Part shown: positions 61,171 through 64,000 of the stretch, one piece after another | Position numbering within the stretch: the stretch's first letter is position 1 | How the letters are laid out: each line of letters opens with the position of its first letter | Assembly: GCF_000687555.1 (NCBI RefSeq) | Contig: NZ_JHWJ01000003.1 | Location: 1-64,000 of the forward strand | DNA: 64,000 nt | Reading direction: 5' to 3' | From: [Clostridium] aerotolerans DSM 5434 | GTDB taxonomy: Bacteria > Bacillota > Clostridia > Lachnospirales > Lachnospiraceae | The notes under the pieces: model-generated | Database searches by the model: none | The model's input: the letters and a program-made list of their open reading frames with translations, nothing else | What the model was told of the DNA's origin: nothing | Program-made: the position numbers and the translations under genes

Positions 61171-63303
61171 TTATAATTTTTTTGCCGGAACAAAATCAAT
61201 GGTACGCAAAAGCTTATCGGTCCCTTCCACAACAACACGAATGGGCTGTCCAAGTTTGTAAGTCTTTCTTGTCATCTCTCCTACCAGTTCATAATGTTCC
61301 TCATCAAAATGATAATAATCATCCTGAAGCTGATTTACATGAATCATACCTTCTACGGTATTAGGAAGCTCCACATAAAGTCCCCAGTTGGTCACACCGG
61401 AAATAACGCCATCGAATTCTTCCCCAATATACTTTGACATATATTCGCATTTTTTAAGCTTTATGGTTTCTCTCTCTGCCTCATCGGCTCTTCGTTCCAT
61501 GGTAGAAGACTGAACCGAAACCTGGCTTAATATCTTATCGTAATGCTTGATTCGCTTCTCACTTAACCCAGATCTTAAATTCTCTTTGATGATCCGGTGA
61601 ATCTGTAAGTCAGGATATCTTCGAATGGGTGAAGTAAAATGAGTATAATACTTGGCTGCCAGACCAAAATGTCCAGTGTTACCAACCGTGTACTTCGCCT
61701 GTTTCATGGACCGTAAGGCCAGACGGCTGATGAGAGCCTCCTCTGGTGTATCCTCAGCGTTTGCCAAAAGCTTCTGCACTTCCTTAGGATAGACTTCTCC
61801 ATTATGAAAGCGGATGGAATAGCCAAAGTTATTAATGAGAGTCGCAAGGCTCTTCATCTTTTCCGGATCTGGATTATCATGAGTCCTGTAAAGGAATGGA
61901 ATCTCCTGCCAGAAATAATCTTCCGCCACGGTTTCATTTGCCATCAGCATAAAATCTTCAATGATCTTAGTTGCTGCATTGCGGTCATAAGGCTTGATCT
62001 CTACAGGCTTCCCTCTCTCATCAAGAATGACCTTTGTCTCTGGGAAATCAAAGTCAATGGAGCCTCTTTTTTTCCTCTTTTCCCTGAGAATATCTGCCAG
62101 CTCCTTCATTAAGAAGAACATAGGTACAAATTCCTCATACTCCTTCATCACAGCCTCGTCACGGTCTGTTACAATGGCATTCACCGCTGTATATGTCATT
62201 CTACGGTCTACCTTTATCACAGTTTCAGCGATTCTGTGGCCGGTAACATCACCGTTTCCATCAATATCCATCATGCAGCTTAAAGCCAGACGGTCTTCTC
62301 CCTGATTTAAAGAGCAGATTCCGTTGGAAAGCTTATGAGGCAGCATAGGAATGACCCGGTCAACCAGATAAACACTGGTCGCCCTTTTTAAGGCCTCTTC
62401 ATCAAGAGGGCTGTGTTCTGTTACATAGTTGGTAACATCCGCAATATGGACTCCAAGGGTATACACATCACCCTTTTTAGATATGGTAATGGCGTCATCA
62501 AGGTCTTTGGCATCTTCTCCGTCAATGGTAACCGTCTGAAGTTCTCTTAAATCCAGGCGTCCCTGCATGTCCTTTCCGTCAATCTCATCAGGAACGGCTG
62601 CCACCTGCTTCATGACACTGTCAGGGAACTCCTCTGCAAGACCGTAAGCACGGACGATGGAAAGAATATCGGTTCCCGGATCATTGACATGCCCAAGAAT
62701 TTCCGTAATGACTCCTTCCGGCTTTCGTCCCGGACCACCAAAATCGGTTACCTTTACAACAACCTTATGGCCGTTTACCGCTCCCATATCTTTTCCCTGG
62801 GGTACAAATATATCCTTGGAAAGCTTCTGGTTATCCGGTATCACAAACCCAAAGTTCTTATTCTTCTGATAAAAACCAACAATTTCACTGTTGGCATGAT
62901 TTACAACTTTTAAAACACGGCCTTCTGACCGTTTTCCATTGGAAGGCTCTGATTCCACGGAAATAAGTACGGTGTCTCCATGGAGCGCTCCACCCGCCTT
63001 TTCTTCAGGAATAAATACATCCTGTTCCATTCCCTCTACTGCAACAAACCCAAAGCCTTTGGGATGACCGAAAAAAACTCCAGCTATGGAACCAATGTCC
63101 GGTTTTCCATATTTTCCTTTTTGTGAAATGCCGATTTTACCTTCTGAAACAAGGACATCCAGCACTTCCTTTAAATCCTCCCTCTGGCCCTTTGGAACAT
63201 CCAGGAGTATGGCTATCTCCTTTATCTTCATCGGAACATAGGCAGGGTCTTCAAACAGCTTTAAAAGCATATCTTTTCGCTGTGTTAATTGTTCACCTGT
63301 CAT
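61171..63303 (-). CDS. rnr: Ribonuclease R
   Basis: 710 residues. An N-terminal winged helix, two cold-shock OB folds (~70-215), the RNB catalytic domain (DLRELQTVTIDGEDAKDLDDAI, ~250-271, with metal-binding Asp cluster) and a C-terminal S1 domain (GEEFDGVISGVTNWGLYVEL) are seen. It degrades structured RNA 3' to 5' and works with tmRNA-SmpB. It lies 120 nt after secG with a terminator between. smpB, its usual neighbour, is displaced by ~12 kb. Confidence 0.96.
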   Translation of the reverse strand: MTGEQLTQRKDMLLKLFEDPAYVPMKIKEIAILLDVPKGQREDLKEVLDVLVSEGKIGISQKGKYGKPDIGSIAGVFFGHPKGFGFVAVEGMEQDVFIPEEKAGGALHGDTVLISVESEPSNGKRSEGRVLKVVNHANSEIVGFYQKNKNFGFVIPDNQKLSKDIFVPQGKDMGAVNGHKVVVKVTDFGGPGRKPEGVITEILGHVNDPGTDILSIVRAYGLAEEFPDSVMKQVAAVPDEIDGKDMQGRLDLRELQTVTIDGEDAKDLDDAITISKKGDVYTLGVHIADVTNYVTEHSPLDEEALKRATSVYLVDRVIPMLPHKLSNGICSLNQGEDRLALSCMMDIDGNGDVTGHRIAETVIKVDRRMTYTAVNAIVTDRDEAVMKEYEEFVPMFFLMKELADILREKRKKRGSIDFDFPETKVILDERGKPVEIKPYDRNAATKIIEDFMLMANETVAEDYFWQEIPFLYRTHDNPDPEKMKSLATLINNFGYSIRFHNGEVYPKEVQKLLANAEDTPEEALISRLALRSMKQAKYTVGNTGHFGLAAKYYTHFTSPIRRYPDLQIHRIIKENLRSGLSEKRIKHYDKILSQVSVQSSTMERRADEAERETIKLKKCEYMSKYIGEEFDGVISGVTNWGLYVELPNTVEGMIHVNQLQDDYYHFDEEHYELVGEMTRKTYKLGQPIRVVVEGTDKLLRTIDFVPAKKL

Positions 63304-63382
63304 CTTCTACCTCACTTCTCATTCAATAATTTTACCTTTGTAATACATTTTTCTCTATTATCTTTACTTTATCCATAAAGTG

Positions 63383-63418
63383 AAAAAAACACCCTTGTTA
63401 TCGTATACAAGAGTGTTT
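63383..63418 (-). terminator. secG terminator
   Basis: AACACTCTTGT, 8-nt loop, ACAAGGGTGTT, then a T run on the minus strand, immediately after the secG stop. Confidence 0.85.
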
Positions 63419-63423
63419 AATCT

Positions 63424-63666
63424 TTACAGTATATTCAGATTCAATACTAAGGATAAAATGAAAAAAAGAACAGCTGCGTACTTCGTAAATTTTTCCAGAT
63501 TACCTTCCATGGAACGTCCCTTGTTTTTTCCCCAGTAAGTATCTGCCATACCACCGATGGAACCCAGGCCCTGACTCTTTCCTTCCTGTAACAGGATAAT
63601 CGCTGATAAAGCGATACATATGATAACAAAGATGATTGATAATATAATCCTGATCATGTTTCCCAC
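63424..63666 (-). CDS. secG: Protein translocase subunit SecG
   Basis: 80 residues. Two membrane helices (~5-27 and ~55-78) flank a Gly/Ser-rich loop with the family motif LLQEGKSQGLGS (~26-37). It is the small helper of the SecYEG channel. GGAGGTGG precedes the ATG. Order eno-secG-rnr matches other Firmicutes. Confidence 0.95.
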   Translation of the reverse strand: MGNMIRIILSIIFVIICIALSAIILLQEGKSQGLGSIGGMADTYWGKNKGRSMEGNLEKFTKYAAVLFFILSLVLNLNIL

Positions 63667-63732
63667 CTCCTATAGTCAAACAACAGTTATCATACCATAA
63701 TTTTTCAGTAAATACAAGCTACTTTTGCATTT

Positions 63733-64000
63733 TTATAGGTTCTGTCTGCTGGAATAGAACTCTTCAATACGCAGTAATTCGTTGTATTTTGATGTGCATT
63801 CTCCCCGACAGGGAGCTCCGCATTTGACATAATCTGCCCCAACAGCTGCTGCCAGATCAGCTGCAAAGGATTCTTCGGTTTCCACAAAATCATTGGCAAT
63901 AATAACCTTATGCCCTGCCATCTTAGCCTGCTCCACCTTAAAAAGTGCCTCTGTCACCGTACCAGCCTGTTTTAACTCTATCATATGGGCATTGGACGTT
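63733..64000 (-). CDS. Enolase-superfamily protein, partial C-terminus, active-site residues replaced
   Basis: The frame is open to the right edge; the visible 89 residues begin TSNAHMIELKQAGTVTEALF. This aligns with the C-terminal barrel of enolase (canonical ANSILIKFNQIGSLTET), and it ends GGxx..SKYNELLRIEE-like as enolase does. However, the catalytic general base Lys of LIKxNQ is Glu here. The SHRSGETED loop with the substrate-binding His and Ser is ANDFVETEE. The later Lys (VKCG) is kept. The internal ATG at 63984 is not a start. The position next to secG-rnr is where eno usually lies. It may be a non-catalytic or re-purposed enolase paralogue. Confidence 0.8.
   Translation of the reverse strand, partial: TSNAHMIELKQAGTVTEALFKVEQAKMAGHKVIIANDFVETEESFAADLAAAVGADYVKCGAPCRGECTSKYNELLRIEEFYSSRQNL

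Noticed and set aside
63733-63984. Complete small gene starting at ATG 63984
   Set aside because: Codons upstream remain open to the window edge and continue the enolase alignment, so this is the C-terminus of a larger gene.

Overview
The window reads as chromosomal DNA of a spore-forming, anaerobic Firmicute, most likely a Lachnospiraceae (Clostridium cluster XIVa, Lacrimispora-like; inferred from gene content and order, since no 16S gene is present). Support includes sporulation-type genes (truncated sigK, SpoIID, a Csp-type subtilase, a SleB-like hydrolase), a type-A RNase P RNA, the dgt-dnaG-rpoD block, eno-secG-rnr and smpB, and strong GGAGG ribosome sites. Most genes lie on the minus strand.

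Layout. 1-2.5 kb: the start of a cytochrome-b5-domain protein with a 36-bp tandem repeat, a GH27 glycosidase, and a sigK gene that stops where Bacillus sigK is split by the skin element. 2.5-4.6 kb: purine end steps split over two genes (AICAR transformylase and a PurO-type IMP cyclohydrolase) behind a ZTP riboswitch that has been mistaken for coding sequence. 4.6-8.6 kb: a three-gene ABC ATPase/exported scaffold/FtsX permease unit. 8.7-10.2 kb: pyrBI. 10.2-17.3 kb: an acetyltransferase, an exonuclease, and a LacI-controlled sugar ABC importer with a GH43 enzyme and at least three matching operators. 17.3-25 kb: rnpB and the housekeeping run kinase-nif3-trmK-rpoD-dnaG-dgt. 25-36.5 kb: an AraC regulator, a Csp-like protease, SpoIID, a probable 6S RNA, an HPr-like protein, PEP carboxykinase divergent from a pectinesterase, YhcH and a cell wall hydrolase. 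36.8-42 kb: YbaK, leuCD with a divergent LysR regulator, ilvC and ilvN. 42-48.2 kb: a phosphoesterase, an unusual cytoplasmic BMP-domain protein, an MFS transporter and mccAB-like reverse transsulfuration genes.

48.5-64 kb is the most distinctive part. A ten-gene pyrimidine catabolic cluster under a PucR-type regulator sits between rnr and smpB, which are usually adjacent in Firmicutes. It encodes dihydropyrimidine dehydrogenase (a PreA with a PreT-like iron-sulfur front domain but no PreT), dihydropyrimidinase, a carbamoyl-beta-alanine-type amidohydrolase, a beta-alanine-type aminotransferase, an Fe-alcohol dehydrogenase and an ABC importer. Together these predict uracil/thymine -> dihydropyrimidine -> ureido acid -> beta-amino acid -> semialdehyde -> hydroxy acid. 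The importer's binding protein appears circularly permuted: the usual C-terminal half of the NMT1/THI5 fold comes first. The right edge holds the C-terminus of an enolase-like protein that lacks the catalytic lysine and histidine motif of true enolase.

Starts were moved inward in many genes where the longest reading frame runs through a promoter, riboswitch or ribosome site. No tRNA, rRNA, CRISPR array, transposase or integrase was seen.
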